From Hydractinia symbiolongicarpus (Eukaryota > Cnidaria > Hydrozoa > Anthoathecata > Hydractiniidae): a DNA stretch of 64,000 nt. Below the pieces are notes generated by a model. That model had not been told where the DNA came from and made no database searches. It was given only the letters and a program-made list of their open reading frames with translations. Both the position numbers and the translations under genes were made by a program. This document shows, piece by piece, positions 50,601-63,742 of the stretch (positions are counted from its first letter, which is position 1; the number at the start of each line of letters is the position of its first letter). The stretch is taken from NCBI RefSeq assembly GCF_029227915.1, contig NC_079878.1:29539501-29603500 (forward strand). The letters are read 5' to 3'.

Positions 50601-53600
50601 AATGAAAACATTCCTGAAAACTACAAGTCTCATGCGTTTTAGTGGTGAAAAAATAATTTAAAAAATCGTTCGGGAAATGTGTTTACTCCCTGGGTATTTT
50701 CTTTGTATACTTTTGACTATACGGGCCGAGTCCGGGATTTACGGGAAATCGCCGGGTTTTCGTTTGCCGGCGATTAAACATCTTTTATTCAGCGTCTCAT
50801 CAAAAATGAAAACATTTTTGAAAACTACAAGTCTCATGCGTTTTAGTGGTGAAAACATAATTTAAAAAATCGTTCTGGAAATGAGTTTACTCCCTGGGTA
50901 TTTTCTTTTTATACTTTTGACTATACGGGCCGAGTTTGGGATTTACGGGAATTCGCGGGTTTTCGTTTGCCGGCGATTAAACTTCTTTTATTCAGCGTCT
51001 CATCAAAAATGAAAACATTTTTGAAAACTACAAGTCTCGTGCGTTTTAGTGGTGAAAAGATAATTTAAAAAATCGTTCTGGAAATGAGTTTACTCGCAGG
51101 GTACTTTCTTTGTATACTTTTGACTATACTGGCCGAGTATGGGATTTACGGGAAATCGCGGGTTTTCGTTTGCCGGCGATTAAACTTCTTTTATTCAGCG
51201 TCTCATCAAAAATGAAAACATTTTTGAAAACTACAAGTCTCATACGTTTTAGTGGTGAAAAAATAATTTAAAAAATCGTTCGGGAAATGAGTTAACTCCC
51301 TGAGTATTTTCTTTGTGTACTTTTGACTGTACGGGCCGAGTCCGGGATTTACGGGAAATCGCGGGTTTTCGTTTCCCGGCGATTAAACATCTTTTATTCA
51401 ACGTCTCATCAAAAATGAAAACATTTTTGAAAACTACAAGTCTCATGCGTTTTAGTGGTGAAAAGATAATTTAAAAAATCGTTCTGGAAATGAGTTTACT
51501 CCCTGCGTATTTTCTTTGTATACTTTTGACTATACGGGCCGAGTCCGGGATTAACGGGAAATCGCGGGTTTTTGTTTGCCGGCGATTAAACTTCTTTATT
51601 CAGCGTCTCATCAAAAATGAAAACATTTTTGAAAACTACAAGTCTCATGCGTTTTAGTGGTGAAAAAATAATTTGAAAAATCGTTCGGGAAATGAGTTTA
51701 CTCACAGGGTACTTTCTTTGTATAAATTCGACTATACGGGCCAAGCCCGGGATTTACGGGAAATCGCGGTTTTCGTTTGCCGGCGATTAAACTTCTTTCA
51801 TTAAGCGTCTCATCAAAAATGAAAACATTCCTGAAAACTACAAGTCTCATGCGTTTCAGTGGTGAAAAAATAATTTGAAAAATCGTTCGGGAAATGAGTT
51901 TACTCACAGGGTACTTTCTTTGTATACATTCGACTATACGGGCCAAGCCCGGGATTTACGGGAAATCGCGGGTTTTCGTTTGCCGGCGATTAAACATCTT
52001 TTATTCAGCGTCTCATCAAAAATGAAAACATTTTTGAAAACTACAAGTCTCATGCGTTTTAGTGGTGAAAAGATAATTTAAAAAATCGTTCTGGAAATGA
52101 GTTTACTCCCTGCGTAATTTCTTTGTATACTTTTGACTATACGGGCCGAGTCCGGGATTAACGGGAAATCGCGGGTTTTCGTTTGCCGGCGATTAAACTT
52201 CTTTTATTCCGCGTCTCATCAAAAATGAAAACATTTTTGAAAACTACAAGTCTCGTGCGTTTTAGTGGTGAAAAGATAATTTAAAAAATCGTTCTGGAAA
52301 TGAGTTTACTCACAGGGTATTTTCTTTGTATATACTCGACTATACGGGCCAAGCACGGCATTTACGGGAAATCGCGGGTTTTCGTTTGCCGGCGATTAAA
52401 CTTCTTTCATTAAGCGTCTCATCAAAAATGAAAACATTCCTGAAAACTACAAGTCTCATGCGTTTTAGTGGTGAAAAAATAATTTAAAAAATCGTTCTGG
52501 AAATGAGTTTACTCCCTGAGTATTTTCTTTGTATACTTTTGACTATACGGGCCGAGTCCGGGATTTACGGGAAATCGCGGGTTTTCGTTTGCCGGCGATT
52601 AAACTTCTTTTATTCCGCGTCTCATCAAAAATGAAAACATTTTTGAAAACTACAAGTCTCGTGCGTTTTAGTGGTGAAAAGATAATTTAAAAAATCGTTC
52701 TGGAAATGAGTTTACTCACAGGGTATTTTCTTTGTATATACTCGACTATACGGGCCAAGCACGGCATTTACGGGAAATCGCGGGTTTTCGTTTGCCGGCG
52801 ATTAAACTTCTTTCATTAAGCGTCTCATCAAAAATGAAAACATTCCTGAAAACTACAAGTCTCATGCGTTTTAGTGGTGAAAAAATAATTTAAAAAATCG
52901 TTCTGGAAATGAGTTTACTCCCTGCGTATTTTCTTTGTATACTTTTGACTATACGGGCCGAGTCCGGGATTTACGGGAAATCGCGGGTTTTCGTTTGCCG
53001 GCGATTAAACTTCTTTTATTCCGCGTCTCATCAAAAATGAAAACATTTTTGAAAACTACAAGTCTCGTGCGTTTTAGTGGTGAAAAGATAATTTAAAAAA
53101 TCGTTCTGGAAATGAGTTTACTCACAGGGTATTTTCTTTGTATATACTCGACTATACGGGCCAAGCACGGCATTTACGGGAAATCGCGGGTTTTCGTTTG
53201 CCGGCGATTAAACTTCTTTCATTAAGCGTCTCATCAAAAATGAAAACATTCCTGAAAACTACAAGTCTCATGCGTTTTAGTGGTGAAAAAATAATTTAAA
53301 AAATCGTTCTGGAAATGAGTTTACTCGCAGGGTACTTTCTTTGTATACTTTTGACTATACGGGCCGAGTATGGGATTTACGGGAAATCGCGGGTTTTCGT
53401 TTGCCGGCGATTAAACTTCTTTTATTCAGCGTCTCATCAAAAATGAAAACATTTTTGAAAACTACAAGTCTCATACGTTTTAGTGGTGAAAAAATAATTT
53501 AAAAAATCGTTCGGGAAATGAGTTAACTCCCTGAGTATTTTCTTTGTGTACTTTTGATTGTACGGGCCGAGTCCGGGATTAACGGGAAATCGCGGGTTTT

Positions 53601-56600
53601 TGTTTGCCGGCGATTAAACTTCTTATATTCAGCGTCTCATCAAAAATGAAAACATTTTTGAAAACTACAAGTCTCATGCGTTTTAGTAGTGAAAAAATAA
53701 TTTGAAAAATCGTTCGGGAAATGAGTTTACTCACAGGGTACTTTCTTTGTATAAATTCGACTATACGGGCCAAGCCCGGGATTTACGGGAAATCGCGGTT
53801 TTCGTTTGCCGGCGATTAAACTTCTTTCATTAAGCGTCTCAACAAAAATGAAAACATTCCTGAAAACTACAAGTCTCATGCGTTTTAGTGGTGAAAAAAT
53901 AATTTGAAAAATCGTTCGGGAAATGAGTTTACTCACAGGGTACTTTCTTTGTATACATTCGACTATACGGGCCAAGCCCGGGATTTACGGGAAATTGCGG
54001 GTTTTCGTTTGCCGGCGAATAAACATCTTTTATTCAGCGTCTCATCAAAAATGAAAACATTTTTGAAAACTACAAGTCTCATGCGTTTTAGTGGTGCAAA
54101 GATAATTTAAAAAATCGTTCTGGAAATGAGTTTACTCCCTGCGTAATTTCTTTGTATACTTTTGACTATACGGGCCGAGTCCGGGATTAACGGGAAATCG
54201 CGGGTTTTCGTTTGCCGGCGATTAAACATCTTTTATTCAGCGTCTCATCAAAAATGAAAACATTTTTGAAAACTACAAGTCTCATGCGTTTTAGTGGTGA
54301 AAAAATAATTTAAAAAATCGTTCGGGAAATGAGTTTACTCACAGGGTACTTTCTTTGTATACATTCGACTATACGGGCCAAGCCCGGGCTTTACGGGAAA
54401 TCGCGGGTTTTCGTTTGCCGGCGATTAAACTTCTTTCATTAAGCGTCTCATCAAAAATGAAAACATTCCTGAAAACTACAAGTCTCATGCGTTTTAGTGG
54501 TGAAAAAATAATTTAAAAAATCGTTCGGGAAATAAGTTTACTCCCTGGGTACTTTCTTTGTATACTTTTGACTATACGGGCCGAGTCCGGGATTTACGGG
54601 AAATCGCGGGTTTTCGTTTGCCGGCGATTAAACATCTTTTATTCAGCGTCTCATCAAAAATGAAAACATTTTTGAAAACTACAAGTCTCATGCGTTTTAG
54701 TGGTGAAAAGATAATTTAAAAAATCGTTCTGGAAATGAGTTTACTTCCTGCGTAATTTCTTTGTATACTTTTGACTATACGGGCCGAGTCCGGGATTAAC
54801 GGGAAATCGCGGGTTTTCGTTTGCCGGCGATTAAACTTCTTTTATTCCGCGTCTTATCAAAAAAGAAAACATTTTTGAAAACTACAAGTCTCGTGCGTTT
54901 TAGTGGTGAAAAGATAATTTAAAAAATCGTTCTGGAAATGAGTTTACTCACAGGGTACTTTCTTTGCAATACTCGACTATACGGGCCAAGCACGGCATTT
55001 ACGGGAAATCGCGGGTTTTCGTTTGCCGGCGATTAAACATCTTTTATTCAGCGTCTCATCAAAAATGAAAACATTTTTGAAAACTACAAGTCTCTTGCGT
55101 TTTAGTGGTGAAAACATAATTTAAAAAATCGTTCTGGAAATGAGTTTACTCCCTGGGTATTTTCTTTGTATACTTTTGACTATACGGGCCGAGTTTGGGA
55201 TTTACGGGAATTCGCGGGTTTTCGTTTGCCGGCGATTAAACTTCTTTTATTCAGCGTCTCATCAAAAATGAAAACATTTTTGAAAACTACAAGTCTCGTG
55301 CGTTTTAGTGGTGAAAAGATAATTTAAAAAATCGTTCTGGAAATGAGTTTACTCGCAGGGTACTTTCTTTGTATACTTTTGACTATACTGGCCGAGTATG
55401 GGATTTACGGGAAATCGCGGGTTTTCGTTTGCCGGCGATTAAACTTCTTTTATTCAGCGTCTCATCAAAAATGAAAACATTTTTGAAAACTACAAGTCTC
55501 ATACGTTTTAGTGGTGAAAAAATAATTTAAAAAATCGTTCGGGAAATGAGTTAACTCCCTGAGTATTTTCTTTGTGTACTTTTGACTGTACGGGCCGAGT
55601 CCGGGATTTACGGGAAATCGCGGGTTTTCGTTTCCCGGCGATTAAACATCTTTTATTCAACGTCTCATCAAAAATGAAAACATTTTTGAAAACTACAAGT
55701 CTCATGCGTTTTAGTGGTGAAAAGATAATTTAAAAAATCGTTCTGGAAATGAGTTTACTCCCTGCGTATTTTCTTTGTATACTTTTGACTATACGGGCCG
55801 AGTCCGGGATTAACGGGAAATCGCGGGTTTTTGTTTGCCGGCGATTAAACTTCTTTATTCAGCGTCTCATCAAAAATGAAAACATTTTTGAAAACTACAA
55901 GTCTCATGCGTTTTAGTGGTGAAAAAATAATTTGAAAAATCGTTCGGGAAATGAGTTTACTCACAGGGTACTTTCTTTGTATAAATTCGACTATACGGGC
56001 CAAGCCCGGGATTTACGGGAAATCGCGGTTTTCGTTTGCCGGCGATTAAACTTCTTTCATTAAGCGTCTCATCAAAAATGAAAACATTCCTGAAAACTAC
56101 AAGTCTCATGCGTTTCAGTGGTGAAAAAATAATTTGAAAAATCGTTCGGGAAATGAGTTTACTCACAGGGTACTTTCTTTGTATACATTCGACTATACGG
56201 GCCAAGCCCGGGATTTACGGGAAATCGCGGGTTTTCGTTTGCCGGCGATTAAACATCTTTTATTCAGCGTCTCATCAAAAATGAAAACATTTTTGAAAAC
56301 TACAAGTCTCATGCGTTTTAGTGGTGAAAAGATAATTTAAAAAATCGTTCTGGAAATGAGTTTACTCCCTGCGTAATTTCTTTGCATACTTTTGACTATA
56401 CGGGCCGAGTCCGGGATTAACGGGAAATCGCGGGTTTTCGTTTGCCGGCGATTAAACTTCTTTTATTCCGCGTCTCATCAAAAATGAAAACATTTTTGAA
56501 AACTACAAGTCTCGTGCGTTTTAGTGGTGAAAAGATAATTTAAAAAATCGTTCTGGAAATGAGTTTACTCACAGGGTATTTTCTTTGTATATACTCGACT

Positions 56601-58300
56601 ATACGGGCCAAGCACGGCATTTACGGGAAATCGCGGGTTTTCGTTTGCCGGCGATTAAACTTCTTTCATTAAGCGTCTCATCAAAAATGAAAACATTCCT
56701 GAAAACTACAAGTCTCATGCGTTTTAGTGGTGAAAAAATAATTTAAAAAATCGTTCTGGAAATGAGTTTACTCCCTGCGTATTTTCTTTGTATACTTTTG
56801 ACTATACGGGCCGAGTCCGGGATTTACGGGAAATCGCGGGTTTTCGTTTGCCGGCGATTAAACTTCTTTTATTCCGCGTCTCATCAAAAATGAAAACATT
56901 TTTGAAAACTACAAGTCTCATGCGTTTTAGTGGTGAAAACATAATTTAAAAAATCGTTCTGGAAATGAGTTTACTCCCTGGGTATTTTCTTTGTATACTT
57001 TTGACTATACGGGCCGAGTTTGGGATTTACGGGAATTCGCGGGTTTTCGTTTGCCGGCGATTAAACTTCTTTTATTCAGCGTCTCATCAAAAATGAAAAC
57101 ATTTTTGAAAACTACTAGTCTCGTGCGTTTTAGTGGTGAAAAGATAATTTAAAAAATCGTTCTGGAAATGAGTTTACTCGCAGGGTACTTTCTTTGTATA
57201 CTTTTGACTATACTGGCCGAGTATGGGATTTACGGGAAATCGCGGGTTTTCGTGTGCCGGCGATTAAACTTCTTTTATTCAGCGTCTCATCAAAAATGAA
57301 AACATTTTTGAAAACTACAAGTCTCATACGTTTTAGTGGTGAAAAAATAATTTAAAAAATCGTTCGGGAAATGAGTTAACTCCCTGAGTATTTTCTTTGT
57401 GTACTTTTGACTGTACGGGCCGAGTCCGGGATTTACGGGAAATCGCGGGTTTTCGTTTCCCGGCGATTAAACATCTTTTATTCAACGTCCCATCAAAAAT
57501 GAAAACATTTTTGAAAACTACAAGTCTCATGCGTTTTAGTGGTGAAAAGATAATTTAAAAAATCGTTCTGGAAATGAGTTTACTCCCTGCGTAATTTCTT
57601 TGTATACTTTTGACTATACGGGCCGAGGCCGGGATTAACGGGAAATCGCGGGTTTTTGTTTGCCGGCGATTAAACTTCTTTATTCAGCGTCTCATCAAAA
57701 ATGAAAACATTTTTGAAAACTACAAGTCTCATGCGTTTTAGTGGTGAAAAAATAATTTGAAAAATCGTTCGGGAAATGAGTTTACTCACAGGGTACTTTC
57801 TTTGTATAAATTCGACTATACGGGCCAAGCCCGGGATTTACGGGAAATCGCGGTTTTCGTTTGCCGGCGATTAAACTTCTTTCATTAAGCGTCTCATCAA
57901 AAATGAAAACATTCCTGAAAACTACAAGTCTCATGCGTTTCAGTGGTGAAAAAATAATTTGAAAAATCGTTCGGGAAATGAGTTTACTCACAGGGTACTT
58001 TCTTTGTATACATTCGACTATACGGGCCAAGCCCGGGATTTACGGGAAATCGCGGGTTTTCGTTTGCCGGCGATTAAACATCTTTTATTCAGCGTCTCAT
58101 CAAAAATGAAAACATTTTTGAAAACTACAAGTCTCGTGCGTTTTAGTGGTGAAAAGATAATTTAAAAAATCGTTCTGGAAATGAGTTTACTCCATGCGTA
58201 TTTTCTTTGTATACTTTTGACTATACGGGCCGAGTCCGGGATTTACGGGAAATCGCGGGTTTTCGTTTGCCGGCGATTAAACATCTTTTATTCTGCGTCT
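47641..58300 (+). repeat. Third higher-order family (2.84-, 4.26/4.46- and 1.83-kb offsets)
   Basis: Diagnostic variants recur at consistent offsets. TTTGCAATACTCG (one base lost) occurs at about 47,660, 50,501 and 54,964, spacings of 2,841 and 4,463 bp. TATAAATTCG occurs near 49,288, 51,720, 53,750, 55,980 and 57,806. GAGTTAACTCCCTGAG occurs near 48,449, 49,058, 51,290, 53,521, 55,549 and 57,372. The block from 51,249 recurs at 55,508 (4,259) and 57,333 (1,825). Units of different length share parts, so this family is a mosaic built by repeated unequal exchange. Confidence 0.78.
52200..53330 (+). repeat. 406-bp dimeric repeat, about three tandem copies
   Basis: CACAGGGTATTTTC occurs at about 52,311, 52,717 and 53,123, exactly 406 bp (two monomers) apart. 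Each dimer pairs a TATATACTCG monomer (CACGGCATTTACGGG, CATTCCTG) with a B-like monomer (TATACTTTTG, TTATTCCGCG, CTCGTGCG). A single related copy lies near 56,570. It is the shortest clean higher-order period I see in the window. Confidence 0.82.
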
Positions 58301-61300
58301 CATCAAAAATGAAAACATTTTTGAAAACTACAAGTCTCATGCGTTTTAGTGGTGGAAAGATAATTTAAAAAATCGTTCTGGAAATGAGTTTACTCCCTGC
58401 GTATTTTCTTTGTATACTTTTGACTATACGCGCCGAGTCTGGAATTAACGGGAAATCGCGGGTTTTTGTTAGCCGGCGATTAAACTTCTTATATTCAGCG
58501 TCTCATCAAAAATGAAAACATTTTTGAAAACTACAAGTCTCATGCGTTTTAGTGGTGAAAAAATAATTTAAACAATCGTTCGGGAAATGAGTTTACTCAC
58601 AGGGTACTTTCTTTGTATACATTCGACTATACGGGCCAAGCCCGGGATTTACGGGAAATCGCGGGTTTTCGTTTGCCGGCGATTAAACTTCTTTCATTAA
58701 GCGTCTCATCAAAAATGAAAACATTCCTGAAAACTACAAGTCTCATGCGTTTTAGTGGTGAAAAAATAATTTAAAAAATCGTTCGGGAAATAAGTTTACT
58801 CCCTGGGTACTTTCTTTGTATACTTTTGACTATACGGGCCGAGACCCGGATTTACTGGAAATCGCGGGTTTTCGTTTGCCGGCGATTAAACATCTTTTAT
58901 TCAGCGTCTCATCAAAAATGAAAACATTTTTGAAAACTACAAGTCTCATGCGTTTTAGTGGTGAAAAGATAATTTAAAAAATCGTTCTGGAAATGAGTTT
59001 ACTCCCTGCGTAATTTCTTTGTATACTTTTGACTATACGGGCCGAGTCCGGGATTAACGGGAAATCGCGGGTTTTCGTTTGCCGGCGAGTAAACTTCTTT
59101 CATTCCGCGTCTCATCAAAAATGAAAACATTTTTGAAAACTACAAGTCTCGTGCGTTTTAGTGGTGAAAAGATAATTTAAAAAATCGTTCTGGAAATGAG
59201 TTTACTCACAGGGTACTTTCTTTGTATATACTCGACTATACGGGCCAAGCACGGCATTTACGGGAAATCGCGGGTTTTCGTTTGCCGGCGATTAAACTTC
59301 TTTCATTAAGCGTCTCATCAAAAATGAAAACATTCCTGAAAACTACAAGTCTCATGCGTTTTAGTGGTGAAAAAATAATTTAAAAAATCGTTCGGGAAAT
59401 GTGTTTACTCCCTGGGTATTTTCTTTGTATACTTTTGACTATACGGGCCGAGTCCGGGATTTACGGGAAATCGCGGGTTTTCCTTTGCCGGCGATTAAAC
59501 ATCTTTTATTCAGCGTCTTATCAAAAATGAAAACATTTTTGAAAACTACAAGTCTCATGCGTTTTAGTGGTGAAGAGATAATTTAAAAAATCGTTCTGGA
59601 AATGAGTTTACTCCCTGGGTACTTTCTTTGTATACTTTTGACTATACGGGCCGAGTCCGGGATTTACGGGAAATCGCGGGTTTTCGTTTGCCGGCAATTA
59701 AACTTCTTTTATTCAGCGTCTCATCAAAAATGAAAACATTTTTAAAAACTACAAGTCTCATACGTTTTAGTGGTGAAAAAATAATTTAAAAAATCGTTCG
59801 GGAAATGAGTTTACTCCCTGAGTATTTTCTTTGTGTACTTTTGACTATACGGGCCGAGTCCGGGATTTACGGGAAATCGCGGGTTTTCGTTTGCCGGCGA
59901 TTAAACTTCTTTTATTCCGCGTCTCATCAAAAATGAAAACATTTTTGAAAACTACAAGTCTCATACGTTTTAGTGGTGAAAAGATAATTTAAAAAATCGT
60001 TCTGGAAATGAGTTTACTCACAGGGTACTTTCTTTGTATGTACTCGACTATACGGGCCAAGCACGGGATTTACGGGAAATCGCGGGTTTTCGTTTGCCGG
60101 CGATTAAACATCTTTTATTTAGCGTCTCATCAAAAATGAAAACATTTTTGAAAACTACAAGTCTCATGCGTTTTAGTGGTAAAAAAATAATTTAAAAAAT
60201 CGTTCGGGAAATGAGTTTACTCACAGGGTACTTTCTTTGTATACATTCGACTATACGGGCCAAGCCCGGGATTTACGGGAAATCGCGGGTTTTCGTTTGC
60301 CGGCGATTAAACTTCTTTTATTAAGCGTCTAATCAAAAATGAAAACATTTCTGAAAACTACAAGTCTCATGCGTTTTAGTGGTGAAAAAATAATTTAAAA
60401 AATCGTTCGGGAAATGTGTTTACTCCCTGGGTACTTTCTTTGTATACTTTTGGCTATACGGGCCGAGTCCGGGATTAACGGGAAATCGCGGGTTTTCGTT
60501 TGCCGGCGATTAATTTCTTTTATTCCGCGTCTCATCAAAAATGAAAACATTTTTGAAAACTACAAGTCTCATGCGTTATAGTGGTGAAAAGATAATTTAA
60601 AAAGTCGTTCTGGAAATGAGTTTACTCACAGGGTACTTTCTTTGTATATACTCGACTATACGGGCCAAGCACGGCATTTACGGGAAATCGCGGGTTTTCG
60701 TTTGCCGGCGATAAAACTTCTTTCATTAAACGTCTCATCAAAAATGAAAACATTTCTGAAAACTACAAGTCTCATGCGTTTTAGTGGTGAAAAAATAATT
60801 TAAAAAATCGTTCTGGAAATGTGTTTACTCCCTGGGTATTTTCTTTGTATACTTTTGACTATACGGGCCGAGTCCAGGATTTACGGGAATTCGCGGCTTT
60901 TCGTTTGCCGGCGATTAAACTTCTTTTATTCAGCGTCTTATCAAAAATGAAAACATTTTTGAAAACTACAAGTCTCATGCGTTTTAGTGGTGAAAAGAAA
61001 ATTTAAAAAATCGTTCTGGATATGTGTTTACTCGCAGGGTACGTTCTTTGTATACTTTTGACTATACGGGCCGAGTCCGGGATTTACGGGAAATCGCGGG
61101 TTTTCGTTTGCCGGCAATTAAACTTCTTTTATTCAGAGTCTCATCAAAAATGAAAACATTTTTAAAAACTACAAGTCTCATACGTTTAAGTGGTGAGAAA
61201 ATAATTTAAAAAATCGTTCGGGAAATGAGTTTACTCCCTGGGTACTTTCTTTGTATACTTTTGACTATGCGGGCCGAGCCCGGGATTTACGGGAAATCGC

Positions 61301-63742
61301 GGGTTTTCGTTTGCCGGCGATTAAACTTCTTTTATTCCGCGTCTCATCAAAAATGAAAACATTTTTGAAAACTACAAGTCTCATGCGTTTTAGTGGTAAA
61401 AAGATAATTTAAAAAATCGTTCTGGAAATGAGTTTACTCCCTGGGTATTCTCTTTGTGTACTTTTGACTATACGGGCCGAGTCCGGGATTTACGGGAATT
61501 CGCGGGTTTTCGTTTGCCGCCGATTAAACTTCTTTTATTCCGCGTCTCATCAAAAATGAAAACATTTTTGAAAACTACAAGTCTCATGCGTTTTAGTGGT
61601 AAAAAGATAATTTAAATAATCGTTCTGGAAATGAGTTTACTCCCTGGGTATTCTCTTTGTGTACTTTTGACTATACGGGCCGAGTCCGGGATTTACGGGA
61701 AATCGCGGGTTTTTTGTTTGCCGGCGATTAAACCTCTTTCATTAAGCGTCTCATCAAAAATGAAAACATTCCTGAAAACTACAAGTCTCATGCGTTTTAG
61801 TGAAAAAAAAATACTTTAAAAAATCCTTCGGGAAATGAGTTTACTCACAGGGTACTTTCTTTGTATACATTCGACTATAAGGACCAAGCCCGGGATTTAC
61901 GGGAAATCGCGTGTTTTCGTTTGCCGGCGATTAAACTTCTTTCATTAAGCGTCTCATCAAAAATGAAAACATTCCTGAAAATTACAAGTCCCATGCGTTT
62001 TAGTGGTGAAAAAATAATTTAAAAAATCGTCCGGGAAATGAGTTTACTCCCTGGGTACTTTCTTTGTATACTTTTGACTATACGGGCCGAGTCCGGGAAT
62101 TCGCGGGTTTTCGTTTGCCGGCGATTAAACTTCTTTTATTCAGCGTCTCATCAAAAATGAAAACATTTTTGAAAACTACAAGTTTCATGCGTTTTAGTGG
62201 TGAAAAGATAATTTAAAAAATCGTCCGGGAAATGAGTTTACTCCCTGGGTACTTTCTTTGTATACTTTTGACTATACGGGCCGAGTCCGGGATTTACGGG
62301 AATTCGCGGGTTTTCGTTTGCCGGCGATTAAACTTCTTTTATTCCGCGTCTCATCAAAAATGAAAACATTTTTGAAAACTACAAATTTCATGCGTTTTAG
62401 TGGTGAAAAGATAATATAAAAAATCGTTCTGGAAAGGAGTTTACTCACCGGGAACTTTCTTTGTATATACTCGACTATACGAGCCAAGTAGGGGATTTAC
62501 GGGAAATCGCGGGGTTTCGTTTGCCGGCGATTAAACTTCTTTTATTCCGCGTCCCATCAAAAATGGAAACATTTTTGAAAACTACAAGTCTCATGCGTTT
62601 TAGTGGTAAAAAGATAATTTAAAAAATCGTTCTGGAAATGAGTTTACTCCCTGGGTATTCTCTTTGTGTACTTTTGACTATACGGGCCGAGTCCGGGATT
62701 TACGGGAATTCGCGGGTTTTCGTTTGCCGGCGATTAAACTTCTTTTATTCCGCGTCTCATCAAAAATGAAAACATTTTTGAAAACTACAAGTTTCATGCG
62801 TTTTAGTGGTGAAAAGATAATATAAAAAATCGTTCTGGAAAGGAGTTTACTCACCGGGAACTTTCTTTGTATATACTCGACTATACGAGCCAAGCACGGT
62901 ATTTACGGGAAATCGCGGGTTTTTTGTTTGCCGGCGATTAAACCTCTTTCATTAAGCGTCTCATCAAAAATGAAAACATTCCTGAAAACTACAAGTCTCA
63001 TGCGTTTTAGTGAAGAAAAAATACTTTAAAAAATCCTTCGGGAAATGAGTTTACTCCCTGGGTATTTTCTTTGTGTACTTTTGACTATACGGGCCGAGTC
63101 CGGGATTTACGGGAAATCGCGGGTTTTCGTTTGCCGGCGATTAAACTTCTTTTATTCAGCGTCTCATCAAAAATGAAAACATTCCTGAAAACTCCAATTT
63201 CATGCGTTTTAGTGGTGAAAAGAAAATTTAAAAAATCGTTCGGGAAATGAGTTTACTCACAGGGTACTTTCTTTGTATACATTCGACTATAAGGGCCAAG
63301 CCCGGGATTTACGGGAAATCGCGTGTTTTCGTTTGCCGGCGATTAAACTTCTTTCATTAAGCGTCTCATCAAAAATGAAAACATTCCTGAAAATTACAAG
63401 TCCCATGCGTTTTAGTGGTGAAAAAATAATTTAAAAAATCGTCCGGGAAATGAGTTTACTCCCTGGGTACTTTCTTTGTATACTTTTGACTATACGGGCC
63501 GAGTCCGGGAATTCGCGGGTTTTCGTTTGCCGGCGATTAAACTTCTTTTATTCAGCGTCTCATCAAAAATGAAAACATTTTTGAAAACTACAAGTCTCAT
63601 ACGTTTTAATGGTGAAAAAATTAATTTAAAAAATCGTTCGGGAAATGAGTTTACTCCCTGGGTATTTTCTTTGTATACTTTTGACTATGCGGGCCGAGTC
63701 CGGGATTTACGGGAAATCGCGGGGTTTCGTTTGCCGGCGATT
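58301..63742 (+). repeat. Divergent satellite segment leading to the inversion
   Basis: Still 203-bp monomers, but with more private changes than elsewhere. Examples are CGATTAATTTCTTTTATTCC near 60,508 (lost AAC), TTTAAATAATCG near 61,612, TAGTGAAAAAAAAATAC near 61,798, AAAGGAGTTTAC near 62,433 and TTGCCGCCGATT near 61,515. Local duplications persist: 406 bp linking 62,272 with 62,678, and 1,412 bp linking 61,987 with 63,399. Greater divergence towards an array edge or inversion breakpoint is common in satellites; calling this an edge is an inference. Confidence 0.75.
62088..62110 (+). repeat. 9-bp deletion monomer (ATTTACGGG lost)
   Basis: GAGTCCGGG joins directly to AATTCGCGGG; the usual ATTTACGGG between them is missing. 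The deleted segment is bounded by CGGG direct repeats, consistent with slippage. The same join occurs near 63,508. The flanks of both copies share CCCATGCG and AATCGTCCGGG, so the two are copies of one event, separated by seven monomers. Confidence 0.85.

Larger units (their letters stand above)
1..63742 (+). repeat. 203-bp satellite DNA tandem array (about 315 monomers, one orientation)
   Basis: Head-to-tail tandem repeat with a 203-bp period. The landmark GTTTGCCGGCGATTAAAC recurs every 203 bases (for example its TTTCG lead-in at 1 and 204), with few indels. No single-copy sequence interrupts it. The first monomer has 78 G+C of 203 and 11 CpG dinucleotides. Recurrent landmarks in order are GCCGGCGATTAAAC, GCGTCTCATC, ACTACAAGTCTCATGCG, TTTAGTGGTGAAAA, TTTAAAAAATCGTTC, GAAATGAGTTTACTC, ACTATACGGGCC and TTTACGGGAAATCGCGGG. 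Being gene-free, homogeneous and layered into higher-order units is typical of eukaryotic centromeric or heterochromatic satellites; that placement is inferred. The monomer length is close to a typical nucleosome repeat. The strand label is arbitrary. Confidence 0.99.

Noticed and set aside
1-63742. CRISPR array
   Set aside because: The whole 203-bp unit is conserved. There are no unique spacers between short repeats and no cas genes.
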